Positions 1 to 8,463 of a DNA stretch of 14,350 bases are shown in pieces. The stretch lies in the NCBI GenBank assembly GCA_023212695.1, contig JALCCG010000403.1:1-14350 (forward strand), written 5' to 3'. Below the pieces are notes generated by a model. It did not search any database, had not been told where the DNA came from, and saw only the letters and a program-made list of their open reading frames with translations. This DNA is from Sporisorium sorghi. Lineage: Eukaryota; Basidiomycota; Ustilaginomycetes; Ustilaginales; Ustilaginaceae. The first letter of the stretch is position 1. Each line of letters starts with the position of its first letter. The translations under genes and the position numbers were made by a program.

Positions 1-620
1 GGGCTGAGAAGGTCTGACTGTCTTTTGAAGTACTTCCTGATAAACCTGCAAAAGTGCTTTTCCCTGTTCTTCATGTCGAGCTGCCACTGAGCAGGTAAAA
101 GTTTCCTGGTGGCAATGAGAAATGTTTTGGTGTGCTGGTTTGCCCAGTTGAGAAGGCCCGGTGCTTGAACATTGTCTCTGCCCTTTGTTGTCGCTGTGAA
201 CCCAAGATAACCATTGCCCGGGGTGTGGTAAATGCCAAGTTTAAAACAACCTCTGGTATCCTGCTCTGCCACCATTGCTGCAACCTCCTGAAAGCATCCA
301 TATCCTTCATTGGCTGACTCCTGCACCTTCCTATGCTTCCACTGCAAGCTGGGAGAGATCCTCATCATCAAAGGTTGGCCAGAAATGCTGTCTGCGAGCA
401 TAAGGTTTGTTTTGAGAGTGTTTTCCTCATGTCCTAGGGTTTGATATGTGTCTGTGCTAGCCTGTGGGGCCTGTGATGTGTCAAGGGGAGCCATAGAGCC
501 AGTCTTTGCAATCCTGAGAGTGCTAACTTGCTTGCCATTGTGTGAAATGTGTTTTCGAGCCTGTCATTCATTTGCTTGTTGAGTGAGACACTTGTAAAAC
601 CTCTTTTTAGAGCAGAACTC
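1..620. other. CpG-depleted, gene-free segment; probable decayed repeat
   Basis: I count only 6 CpG dinucleotides in positions 1-600, against 12 in the next 180 bases (661-840), and the segment is visibly rich in TpG and CpA. No convincing intact gene is present. The plus-strand frame that includes 132-317 is open over short stretches separated by TGA and TAA stops, and it encodes a Cys-rich stretch with C-x2-C-like spacings (for example LCHHCC). That could be the remnant of a transposon-encoded zinc-binding region, but I cannot name a family. CpG loss with TpG gain is the known footprint of cytosine methylation and deamination or RIP-like mutation of repeats, reported in some smut fungi. The repeat interpretation is inference; the composition is directly visible. 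Confidence 0.5.
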
Positions 621-623
621 GAA

Positions 624-652
624 GAGCCAAATTTGGCTATTGCATTTGGCTC
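624..652. repeat. Palindromic inverted repeat at the compositional boundary
   Basis: GAGCCAAAT (624-632) and ATTTGGCTC (644-652) are perfect 9-bp inverted arms. Inside them AGCCAAATTTGGCT (625-638) is itself a perfect 14-bp palindrome, so ATTTGGCT also occurs twice in direct orientation (631-638 and 644-651). The structure lies where CpG density switches from very low to normal. It could be an end of a degenerate mobile element, or an RNA hairpin in the 3' flank of the neighbouring pab2 gene. Confidence 0.6.
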
Positions 653-867
653 CAGCGCGTCGTTGCGAAACCTCTCTAGTGATTAAAGTACATGAATATG
701 AGCCATAAAGACGAGTCGAGCCAGAAATTTGTTGGACGGAAGGGCAGTGAAAGAGCTGCCTTGGTTGCATCAAAGGCGCACGTGGGTACATCGACAGTCT
801 CAGCGAACGTAGTACATCGCAACTTTGCAATGAAGACCGTCCGAGTACTACTGCGCAGCGCCAATGC

Positions 868-1569
868 TTAGTAGTAGTAGCCTCGACCACGACCGCGACC
901 GCGTCCACGGAACGGGCGGCCGCGACCACGGCCACGACCACGTCCTCGCGCCGACATGCCCGGCATGTTTGTGCGCTTAGCGGTGACCTTGATCAACCGG
1001 CCGCGGAACAGAGACTCGTTGAGCACCATGGCGTTCGCCACCAGTGACGGGTCGGCGAACTCGACGTATGCGAATCTGTGTGGACAGAATCGAAAGCAGA
1101 AAGTCAGCAATACTGCACCAGGACATGTTCGAATCTGATTCTGCGGGAGTACCTACCCTTTGGGATGCCCTGTGAACTTGTCGCACAGAATCGTGACGCG
1201 GTTGATGGTTCCGCAGCTTTGGAAGTGCTGCTGCACCTCTTCTGGTGTTGCGCCGTAGTCGACGTTGCCGACATAGATACTTCTCGAGTCGACCTCTTCG
1301 CGCTCCTCCTCGGTAGGATGCAGACCAGCGCCACCCGCCTCGCCTGCGGCTTGTTGAAGCTCGCGCAGCTTGGCCGCCTCGGCCTCCATCTCTGCTACTC
1401 TTTGCTTCATCGCCTCGATCTCGGCATCCTCGTCCGTCATCGCCTCAGCACCACCTGCAGATGCGTCAGTTGCTTGTGCGTTAGCAGGGTCCAATTCGGT
1501 GCTGTGAGTCTGATGGAGATCGCTGGTGCCAGGCTCCGAGAGCGACACCTCCTCTTGGTGTGATGCCAT
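868..1569 (-). CDS. pab2: Nuclear poly(A)-binding protein Pab2/PABPN1 (spliced, 206 aa)
   Basis: Binds nascent poly(A) tails in the nucleus and acts in polyadenylation and RNA surveillance (known for the family). Two exons, 1569-1157 and 1075-868, are joined over an 81-nt intron with GTAGGT donor and CACAG acceptor; the Gly138 codon is split gg|a. Order: acidic N-terminus; short coiled coil at about 47-75 ([20 protein letters not shown]), the region that precedes the RRM in PABPN1; one RRM at about 96-172 with RNP2 IYVGNV (98-103) and RNP1 KGFAYVEF (137-144), the latter completed only by splicing; and an RGR-repeat tail ending YYY, a likely arginine-methylation region. The ATG at 1569 is preferred because it gives a family-like length. 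An in-frame ATG at 1689 would add 40 residues of unremarkable sequence. The gene is divergent from the TAF8-like gene. Confidence 0.93.
1076..1156 (-). other. Intron of pab2
   Basis: On the minus strand the 81-nt intron begins GTAGGT and ends CACAG. It contains CTGAC, a typical fungal branch-site core (TTGCTGACTTTC). Removing it restores the RNP1 octamer of the RRM and joins two different reading frames, so its position is strongly supported. Confidence 0.92.
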
Positions 1570-2144
1570 TGTGTCGATGTCGGTTCCTATTTGCGTGGCT
1601 GCAAGCGGTCGAGAGCTCGTCGCTATGTTCTTGTCTGCTTCAGAAGCCAAAGAAAGAGAATTTTCTCGTGCTGGCCAAGGATCTGGCAATGCTGATGATG
1701 ATGAGTGTGGAAGAAGATGTGGAAGAAAGGGCAGTCGAGAAGAGGTGGAGAATGTATTTGAACGTTTCTGCGCTTTGGTTGAAGAAATCCGTTTTCCGAA
1801 TACAACGCGTCACGTGATGCTGCCTCGAAGCTGTCTCGATCTTGTCCATCATCCTCATCTTGACTCTTGTCCATTACCGTCCTTTCTCGTCCGTCGCCTC
1901 CTCCAACGCTACATCGCGCTCAGCCCTACTGCTACGACACACACGTACAGCAACCGTATTCCGACAGCGCCACTGGAACCAACGACTCCAACCGTCGCAC
2001 GAAAAGGCCTGGATGGTGCGCATCTGACTCTCATCGCACCGCCAAATGTTGTAAACGGCTCTCATCTTGCAGGGCGACTCCATCACCTCTGCTTCAACCA
2101 CACATTCGCTTAAGTGCAGTCGGTCCACGCGCTGTTGAGACGAG
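1570..2144. promoter_or_regulatory. Divergent pab2 / TAF8-like intergenic region
   Basis: The 575 bases between the start codons of two divergent genes hold no convincing coding exon. They contain a small GAT-rich microsatellite near 1690-1703, adjacent ACGCGT and CACGTG boxes at 1805-1816, and pyrimidine-rich sequence toward 2144 that probably forms the leader of the plus-strand gene. No clear TATA box was seen. Confidence 0.6.
1805..1817. promoter_or_regulatory. Adjacent MCB-like and E-box/CDEI-like sites
   Basis: ACGCGT (1805-1810) is the MluI cell-cycle box bound by MBF-type factors in yeasts. It is immediately followed by CACGTG (1811-1816), in the context GTCACGTGA, the core recognised by bHLH factors such as Cbf1. 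The two cores abut with no spacer in a shared promoter. Function is inferred from yeast motifs only. Confidence 0.4.
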
Positions 2145-3041
2145 ATGGTGACGCGATCCAAGCCGACGGCGGCGGCCTACTCGGCGTCGCACTTGTCGGT
2201 GGCCATCTTGGCGCTCTTGTCATCCGCTGGCTTCTCACGTTCTTCAGCAGGCGCAGCAGACTTGCTGGCAGAGGTCATGCAGAGGTACATCCAGCTCATC
2301 GGATCCACATGTGTTCAGCACGCCAATCACGCCGGCCGCACCGTCATCTCGCCGCAAGATCTTCGCGCATCCCTCGAGCACATCCTCGGCGACGACCCTG
2401 TCGAAGAGCTGCTCGACTGGGCCGAGCAAGAAGGAAGAGTCAGCATACCCGAGGAGGGCACACACGCCGCTTCAGTACAGACGAATGGTGTCAACGGAAC
2501 GCACGTTCAAGCCACAGCCAGCACAATACCAGCAGCATTGCAGGATCCCATGCGTGGCAAGGATCTCATTCGCATCCTCAACACCGGTCGCGTTCCTCCG
2601 TCGCCGTCCGACATCGAAGAGGCCCACTTCAGGCCACTACCTTCCGACGACTTTGAACAACTAGCAGCAGAAAGCATCCTTCGTGATCATGTGGCCAGGC
2701 GGCTCGTGTGGCCGTCACAGGATGACTCCAAGTCGACATCCGAGCTACAAGCGACGAAGCCTCTTTCGCCGAGGATGTATGGGGAAGCATCCACACAAGG
2801 TTCAGGTTCATCAGCAGATTATGAGTCGCTGCTCTTCTCCGATGTTGACGATGATGACGGCGAACAAGACAGCGATTCGCCCGACACTTTTGATCGCAGC
2901 AACGGCCGACCTTCACAGCCACAAAAGCGCAGACGCCTCGACTCAGAGACGTACACGCACACAAGACATTTTGGGGAGGCCATCATTGATTACGTTCCGG
3001 CATACCTTCCGCTCTTCCCAGGAGTCGCACCCAGCGCAGAC

Positions 3042-3079
<38 letters not shown>

Positions 3080-4592
3080 CACAACAACATCGCAAAACAC
3101 TCAGGATACCGAACCAATTAAGGTGGACACGCACGAGGACGTCGTTGTAAAGGTCGAGCCGGTCGAGGTGGATCCCGAGTACATTCTTGAAGAGCAGAGG
3201 CGCAAAGAGCTAGCGCAAAAGAAGGCGGACGAAGCTGCGGCCGCAGCAGCAGCAGCAGCAGCAGCCGAGGAGGCCAAGAGGGAAAATGCCGACGCAGATG
3301 CAAGCGAAGCGGCCCCCGTCGTACAAAAGACAGCAGAAGAGAGAGCCGCCGAAGCCGAGAAGGCGTTCGAGGCGTTGCAAGCACGCAGGATCCTGCGCGA
3401 CAGCTGGAGGGAGAGTGTCACCTACGACGCATCCACACTGGCCGCTACGTATGCCAAGGACGAGTTGCGCGATTTGGAGCAAAATGTAGCAGCCGTGCTC
3501 AACGATCCAACGATCGCCTCGATCGCCCCGACCACGTCGTCACTCCGTGCCTTTGCCGCAGACTACCAAGCGCTGGTCGAGGATCCTACATCGAGCAGCG
3601 CCGCTGGCGTCTACCTGACCCCGTCTGGCCCCGCGCACCAGGATGCAGCGACCAAGCGCAAGAGGCTAGCACACGCGCTGGCTGACGCATCGCGCTACGC
3701 ACCCAACGACAGCCTGTACGCTGCCGTAGCAGCACGACCGTCAGTGATACCGTTCAATCCGGGGCCGAGCTGGCTCGTTTCGACGCTGCCGCCGCCTACG
3801 CTGTACGAGGACAATGTCGAGGTGGCCAACGCGCTGTCCGCGCCCGTGCTGACGCCCGTGCGACCGCAGGGCAGACCGGCGGCTTTGATCCCGCCTTCGG
3901 GAGCGTTGGTTCCGACGCTGGGGCATCGGCATCCGTCGCACCTCACCATCGGCGCGCGCGTGGTGGCGAGCGCGGAGCTGCTCAAGCGTGTCTCGCGCTA
4001 CGACGACCCCGTGCCGATCCTGGACGACAAGCACGCGGAGCGCTTCTTCCATGGCGTGCCCGCATCGCGCGATCTTCTGGGAGGGTCCGGGTCGAGCAGC
4101 GATCTGTCGTCCAACATCTCGTCGACGCGCAGCAGTGGCGGCGGCGGATCTGGCAGTGGCAACTCGACGCTGCGCCCTGCGTTGGAGAAGCTCGTGCTGC
4201 AGATGCGCGAGAAGGAGGCGCAGATCTTACCTGAAGAGGACAAGGAGGAGCTGCAAAGGCGCCAGCAGGAGCTCCAGCTCCAGCTCCAGGCCGCACTCGC
4301 CTCGGAGAACAGCGCGGGCAAGGACTCGGCCGTACTTTCATCTGGGTTGATCGCGGATAGCTACGCGAGCCGCATCCGCAACGGCAACATCACCATGGTG
4401 CACACGTGGGACTGGACGCCCAGGGATCCGTACGACGCTATGCTGCCGGCCAAGAAGGTGCGCGCGCCGGGCAGAAGGGGTGTGGCGCCCGTGGCGTTGG
4501 AGAAGCGCTCGCGGACGGAGAGCGCGGGCTCGGAGCTGTGCGACGCAGGGGTAGTCCATGGCAGCAGCAACGGCAATGGCAATGGCGCGTGA
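2145..4592 (+). CDS. Histone-fold TFIID subunit, TAF8-like (815 aa)
   Basis: Likely a TFIID component acting in RNA polymerase II initiation; TAF8 pairs with TAF10 through its histone fold. Residues about 13-92 form a bromodomain-associated (BTP) histone fold: a helix around HLSVAILALLSSAGF, a long helix with LLAEVMQRYIQLIGS, then GRTVISPQDLRASLEHIL. Residues 282-293 (DYVPAYLPLFPG) resemble the P-x-hLP-x-FP element that follows the fold in TAF8 and TAF3. AARPSVIPF near 529-537 resembles the RPFxIP element of TAF8. Two poly-Ala runs (about 302-312 and 363-375), a basic KRRR patch near 260 (possible nuclear signal) and a Gln/Glu-rich coiled-coil region at about 678-720 follow. It is much longer than human TAF8 because of low-complexity insertions. 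Start: first ATG in an uninterrupted frame. TAF3 or an Spt7-like protein are alternatives. Confidence 0.62.
3049..3075. repeat. (CAG)9 trinucleotide repeat
   Basis: Nine perfect CAG units lie inside the TAF8-like coding sequence. In the gene's frame they read as GCA and encode alanine. One base shift would give polyglutamine. Confidence 0.9.
3243..3263. repeat. (GCA)7 trinucleotide repeat
   Basis: Seven perfect GCA units lie in the TAF8-like coding sequence and encode the core of its second poly-alanine run. They are flanked by further alanine codons of other types. Confidence 0.88.
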
Positions 4593-4751
4593 AGGAGTGG
4601 TATGGCGACGTAGGTGTCGCCTCTCGGAACTTAGAGCCCTGTACTATCACACTCGTCCCAATCACAGACACCATTTCGGGATGCATACACGAGTGGATTG
4701 AAGGATGAGGGCTGTGATCTGAACGAATGAGAGCTAATCACGTTGGGCCGC

Positions 4752-5747
4752 TCAGAGGAAGGCGTAATCGGGGTTGGAGGCGATGAAGTCGGCATTCATC
4801 GCATTGTTGAACTCGAAGATGCGATCGATTGAGCAGCCGTCGGTTGTAGGGGTGACTTCGAACGTTGAGCCGTTGTCGTACCTGAGGCAGGATCCTCCAA
4901 ATCCGAGGTAGCATCGCGTGACTCCACGAAGCAGGTACAACCTCTCCTCTGTCTGCGAAGGTACAGGATCTTGGATGAGCCCCTCGCGCTTGATTGGCAG
5001 AAATGAGAGTACTTCCCGATGCAGGTCAAGCTCCTTGCGAACCTTGATCCTGATTATCAAGTCGGCGCTGACCTGTACCAAGAATGTAACAAAGTTTGCT
5101 CTGTATGTCTCGATGATCCCAGTGCAGCGACAGGCAAACATCATTGCTATACCCTTGTCTGTGCTTGGATGCTTCTTGAAGAAGGCGAGCGGCGCAACGA
5201 AGCCATCGCTGGAGATAAAGTTGGTGCCATGTAGCTTGATGACCCTTGCGGGCACGTCAGCAGTTGCGATCTGGCTACCGACCGGGCTGTTGGTCCTCGC
5301 CACCTCAACAGGATCTTGTGCCCTGGCAGGGTTGTCGCCGTCCGCAGCTTCGATTCTCGCAGGCTCGCCAGAGCTAGTCGTGGGTGCAATGGAGGGGAAA
5401 GGAATGTAGACGTTGGCGTCGAGAGAGAGATTCGCATCGATCACATCTTGAAAGGTGGTGTCCAAGTGAGCTCGGGACAAGTTGAAGAATGATGAGCTGT
5501 CGTCGAGGAGGAGCGCAAAGATACCATATTGCTCTCCTTCCAGGGGCTCTCGCTTAATGTAGCGCGCTTTCCAGATCAGGACAATGTCGAGTGCTGAGCA
5601 AACTTGGTCCAGCTGGGATTGTTGGCGATACATTGGTGATCCACACATGATTATGAGTTCGGCGTGGGCAGCATCATTGAACTCCAGACGAGCCTGAAGA
5701 AGTCCCGCGGTGTACTTGAGCGAACCAATCCGACCAATGAAAGACAT
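4752..5747 (-). CDS. Uncharacterised beta-rich protein, possible OB-like folds (331 aa)
   Basis: I do not recognise this protein. It is an uninterrupted 331-codon frame ending TAFL-like in a short acidic/aromatic tail (NPDYAFL). It has no signal peptide, membrane segment or catalytic motif I can name. Two regions rich in alternating hydrophobic residues look like beta barrels: about 5-110 (GLLQARLEF, AELIIMCG, ALDIVLIWKARYI, YGIFALLLDD) and about 205-300 (FACRCTGII, VTFLVQV, LIIRIKVRK, RLYLLRGV). They are separated by a Ser/Pro/Ala-rich linker. The strand pattern of the first region is reminiscent of OB folds in telomere or single-strand DNA-binding proteins, but no diagnostic residue proves this. 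The ATG at 5747 is the first in frame; an upstream frame (5925 downwards) could supply a 5' exon. It converges on the TAF8-like gene, 159 bases away. Confidence 0.6.
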   Translation of the reverse strand: MSFIGRIGSLKYTAGLLQARLEFNDAAHAELIIMCGSPMYRQQSQLDQVCSALDIVLIWKARYIKREPLEGEQYGIFALLLDDSSSFFNLSRAHLDTTFQDVIDANLSLDANVYIPFPSIAPTTSSGEPARIEAADGDNPARAQDPVEVARTNSPVGSQIATADVPARVIKLHGTNFISSDGFVAPLAFFKKHPSTDKGIAMMFACRCTGIIETYRANFVTFLVQVSADLIIRIKVRKELDLHREVLSFLPIKREGLIQDPVPSQTEERLYLLRGVTRCYLGFGGSCLRYDNGSTFEVTPTTDGCSIDRIFEFNNAMNADFIASNPDYAFL

Positions 5748-6352
5748 CCGTCTTCCATAGGTCGATTGATGCAGCGAGAGTAAGGTGAGCGGGGAATGTC
5801 AAATCGGAAAGCGACAGGGATGTACCGGGGAGTAACGTTCCCGGAGCTATAGCACGCCTGCCTGGTCGATCACTCGAGTTGTTCTCCACGACGTGCGCAG
5901 AGCGTGTGCCGACTGCCTGATCCATGGTCGTGGGTCACTATCAGCTACGAAGTGTTGCGCTTTGTTGATCGAAGTCAGGGATAACACCAGCGGTCAAGGT
6001 GCGCGGAGAGTCGATATGGTGGAGTGTCGGAAGCAAGATGAAAAATAGCTCGGAGCAGGGAGAAATGAAAGCGACTTCATCATCACTTGGCGCAAATGCC
6101 CGTCTAGAATCGCTGGATCCTAGCGGCTCAAGAGCCTACTGTTGAGGCGCAACGGCAGCGCGCAAGAGCAGGTCGGGATTGCCGACACGGCTGTCTACTA
6201 CGCACTGCGCACTGCGCACTCAAACCTTGATAAAGTGTGCAGGCATTTCAATTTCAAAGCGTCAAGATCACCACACATCGCAATCACATTCCACGTCTGT
6301 AATCACACGAAATCATCCCAACAAGGTTTGTAAAGATTAATTTCAACAATTG
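5748..6352. other. Intergenic region between orphan gene and METTL14-like gene
   Basis: This 605-base stretch is the promoter side of the minus-strand orphan gene and the 3' flank of the METTL14-like gene. It holds a minus-strand open frame at 5925-5674 that overlaps the orphan gene start and may be leader or an unspliced exon, and a short CGCACTG tandem repeat at 6201-6220. I see no RNA gene and no other coding sequence. Confidence 0.5.
6201..6220. repeat. CGCACTG short tandem repeat
   Basis: Two perfect CGCACTG heptamers are followed by a third, incomplete CGCACT, in noncoding sequence downstream of the METTL14-like gene. No function is evident. Confidence 0.8.
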
Positions 6353-8263
6353 TTATGCAAAGGAAGAGCTGTTGGCCGACTTGCTCGAAGCGCTAGCAGC
6401 AGCTGCCGCGGCAGCTTCGGCCATAGCTTTCGCCTTGAGCACGCTGGCCTGGGGTCCGCTCAACGTGTCGCTGCCACTGGGCACGCTAACCGTCCTTGTG
6501 CCTCCGGCACCCAAGCCAGAGAGCCCGGCACCGCCACCGCCGCCACCCACTCGCGCCGCTAGAGTCGGAGGCAAGTTGTACTCCGCCGACATGCTTGTCG
6601 CCCCTACCGCACCGTACACGTGCATGGAGGGATGCTCGGAATGCAAAGACGGCTGCATGCCGCGAAGCGCCGGATTGCTGCTAAGGCCGCTCGGCATTGC
6701 GCCTCCCTCGGATATTGCATGCTGAAACGCCTCGTTGTATTGCGGCTCTGGTCGAAATCTTGAGTTGCTGTTGCGAACGAACGAATCATTCGCGACCCTC
6801 GGTGGCGGCGATTTTGGTCGGAGCTGGTCGACCTCCTCGACGTAGGGTACCAAATTCGAGCGGTCTCGCAGATCGCATCCGGGGCGATCGACTCCAAAGT
6901 TGGCGTCATACTCGAGCTTGTCGTAGGGTCGGGGTATCTGCAAGCGCTCGAGGTGTGCGTGAAGCAGGTCATTCGGACCGTTCTCCTCGAGAGCGAGCAG
7001 TCCAGTGGTTGGCAGAGCGATTTTACCTTCTTTCGGCCAGCCTGGAGCGTCTGGTCCGACTTCGAGTCCGATGGTGAGCCAGCCACGACGTAGGTTGCGG
7101 TTACGACCAAAGAGCTCCAGGCGACGAGTGCCCAGGCAAAAGTTTTCGATGGTCGGGTACAGCTCTGGTGGTTTGCTGACCATATCTGGCAGCATGTGTG
7201 GGCGGGTCTGCCCGGCGCTACCCGACGTCTGCGCAGGATGAATCCCTTCCTCTTGTTCGGGCCCTGGCCAGAGGATGACGTCGGTGTCGATGTTGCAGTG
7301 CACGAAGCGAGCGTCGGTAGACCTGCGGACCGTGCCTCGGATGCCCATGAGGCAGTGTTGGCTGGAGCGTGTAAAGGCCGAAGTGCTGGAGGGCTGCTGG
7401 CTGTTGATCTCTGCTTGAGCGCTTTGCGCGTTGGTACGAATGTAGACAACATCCTCGCACCGCCTGTAGCCCCATTTGGCAAGCACTTCTCGTCCTCGTT
7501 CGAGTCCGTCTCCAGCACCCGAGCCGACCCAGAGAAAGACGAAGCTCTCCTTTGCTGCGAGCTGCGGAACGGGCAAAGCAGCGATCTCTTCCCAAGACCA
7601 CGTTGTGCTAGTACTGCTGGATGATGTAGACGTAGAAGCAGCTGGCGATGCTTCCCATTCGTACGCCTCGAGCGGAGGATCGATCAAGACGACATCGTAC
7701 TTGACGGGGATCAGGCTGCCCAAATGAAACTGGTCCGAGGAGCGGGACGGGACGCGGAACGGACCAAGCGAGGGTCTCAGATCGGCTTGAAGGTAAGTGG
7801 GAGGATGCGCGACGCGGGTGACGAGCGCATCCTTGAGCTGAACAAGCCGTTGGAGCTTGGGATACTCCTGAAAGCGAGAACTCGACGAAGGGTTCCGAAC
7901 CGCGTTGCCCGGAAGCTGACCGGAGCCGGTGTCAACGAAGTGCTGAGAGTAGTCGTTGCGCAGTGTGTGCTCATTCGAGCTGTAGTTAGGTCCCAGTGCC
8001 GAGTGGCTAGATGACGACGCCTTGGACTTGCCCTTGATGTCGTGAGGAGCAGGCGTCTGCTTGGCGGCCTCAATCGAACGAACGCTTTCGCTGCTGTTTG
8101 AGACTGCAAGACCAAATCGTCGCTTGAGCTGATCAAGGCGTTGACGTTGCTGCTGTTGTTGCTTGGCTGTCGGCGTTCTCTTGCTGTCCTGACCAGGCTG
8201 ATCGACGAGCGTGCGCCAGCGAGCATGGTCGCGAGCCCTGTTGAACTGCGCCTCGACAGCCAT
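6353..8263 (-). CDS. METTL14: METTL14-like subunit of the mRNA m6A methyltransferase (636 aa)
   Basis: METTL14 is the RNA-binding, structurally degenerate partner of METTL3 in the nuclear N6-adenosine writer. Recognisable blocks in family order: NDYSQHFVDTG (103-113), RFQEYPKLQRLVQLKDAL, PPTYLQADL, KYDVVLIDPPLEAY (D195-P-P-L198), FVFLWVGSG, KWGYRRCEDVVYIRTN, QHCLMGIRGTVRRSTDARF, ENFCLGTRRLELFGR, RRGWLTIG, and LRPKSPPPR near 479-488, matching the end of the METTL14 core. The catalytic DPPW of METTL3-type enzymes is DPPL here; animal METTL14 has EPPL. A Q-rich stretch lies near residue 30. The 150-residue tail is Gly-, Ser- and Ala-rich, making the protein longer than human METTL14 (456 aa). 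The ATG at 8263 is chosen because upstream in-frame sequence falls in a probable intron. It is divergent from cla4. Confidence 0.93.
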   Translation of the reverse strand: MAVEAQFNRARDHARWRTLVDQPGQDSKRTPTAKQQQQQRQRLDQLKRRFGLAVSNSSESVRSIEAAKQTPAPHDIKGKSKASSSSHSALGPNYSSNEHTLRNDYSQHFVDTGSGQLPGNAVRNPSSSSRFQEYPKLQRLVQLKDALVTRVAHPPTYLQADLRPSLGPFRVPSRSSDQFHLGSLIPVKYDVVLIDPPLEAYEWEASPAASTSTSSSSTSTTWSWEEIAALPVPQLAAKESFVFLWVGSGAGDGLERGREVLAKWGYRRCEDVVYIRTNAQSAQAEINSQQPSSTSAFTRSSQHCLMGIRGTVRRSTDARFVHCNIDTDVILWPGPEQEEGIHPAQTSGSAGQTRPHMLPDMVSKPPELYPTIENFCLGTRRLELFGRNRNLRRGWLTIGLEVGPDAPGWPKEGKIALPTTGLLALEENGPNDLLHAHLERLQIPRPYDKLEYDANFGVDRPGCDLRDRSNLVPYVEEVDQLRPKSPPPRVANDSFVRNSNSRFRPEPQYNEAFQHAISEGGAMPSGLSSNPALRGMQPSLHSEHPSMHVYGAVGATSMSAEYNLPPTLAARVGGGGGGAGLSGLGAGGTRTVSVPSGSDTLSGPQASVLKAKAMAEAAAAAAASASSKSANSSSFA

Positions 8264-8280
8264 CTTTTTGAGCACGTTCG

Positions 8281-8463
8281 CTGTGTAGCAAGTCAGTTGA
8301 GGTGCATGGTAGTGAAAAGCGAATGTGATTGTCTGCTTGTTCAGCCGACGAGGAGGCCTCGTGGTGCAAGACGAGCAAGCAAGGCTGACGTGGACGACTG
8401 ATTCGATTGTCAATGCGTCGTTGAATCTTCTCGAGAACCCTTCAATCCCGCACGCACACTCAC
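8281..8463 (-). other. Probable 5'-leader intron of the METTL14-like gene
   Basis: On the minus strand there is a consensus donor GTGAGT (8463-8458), a CTGAC branch-site core, and an acceptor CTACACAG ending at 8281, giving 183 nt. Splicing leaves only 17 nt before the ATG at 8263. An ATG at 8480-8478 lies just upstream of the donor but would be out of frame with the methyltransferase. Supported by splice signals only; no transcript data. Confidence 0.55.

Noticed and set aside
564..941. 125-codon minus-strand frame below pab2
   Set aside because: It overlaps the pab2 last exon in another phase and shows no domain; the Val/Ala run is the frame-shifted RGR repeat.
1120..1135. tRNA T-loop-like GTTCGAATC
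   Set aside because: It lies inside the pab2 intron, and no matching acceptor, D or anticodon arms can be folded around it.
6345..6354. Perfect palindrome AACAATTGTT at the METTL14-like stop codon
   Set aside because: Ten-base AT-rich palindromes are expected by chance in a window of this size, and no supporting context was found.
6604..7518. 304-codon minus-strand frame inside the METTL14-like gene
   Set aside because: An alternative-frame shadow of conserved METTL14 coding sequence, with low-complexity Ser/Arg composition.
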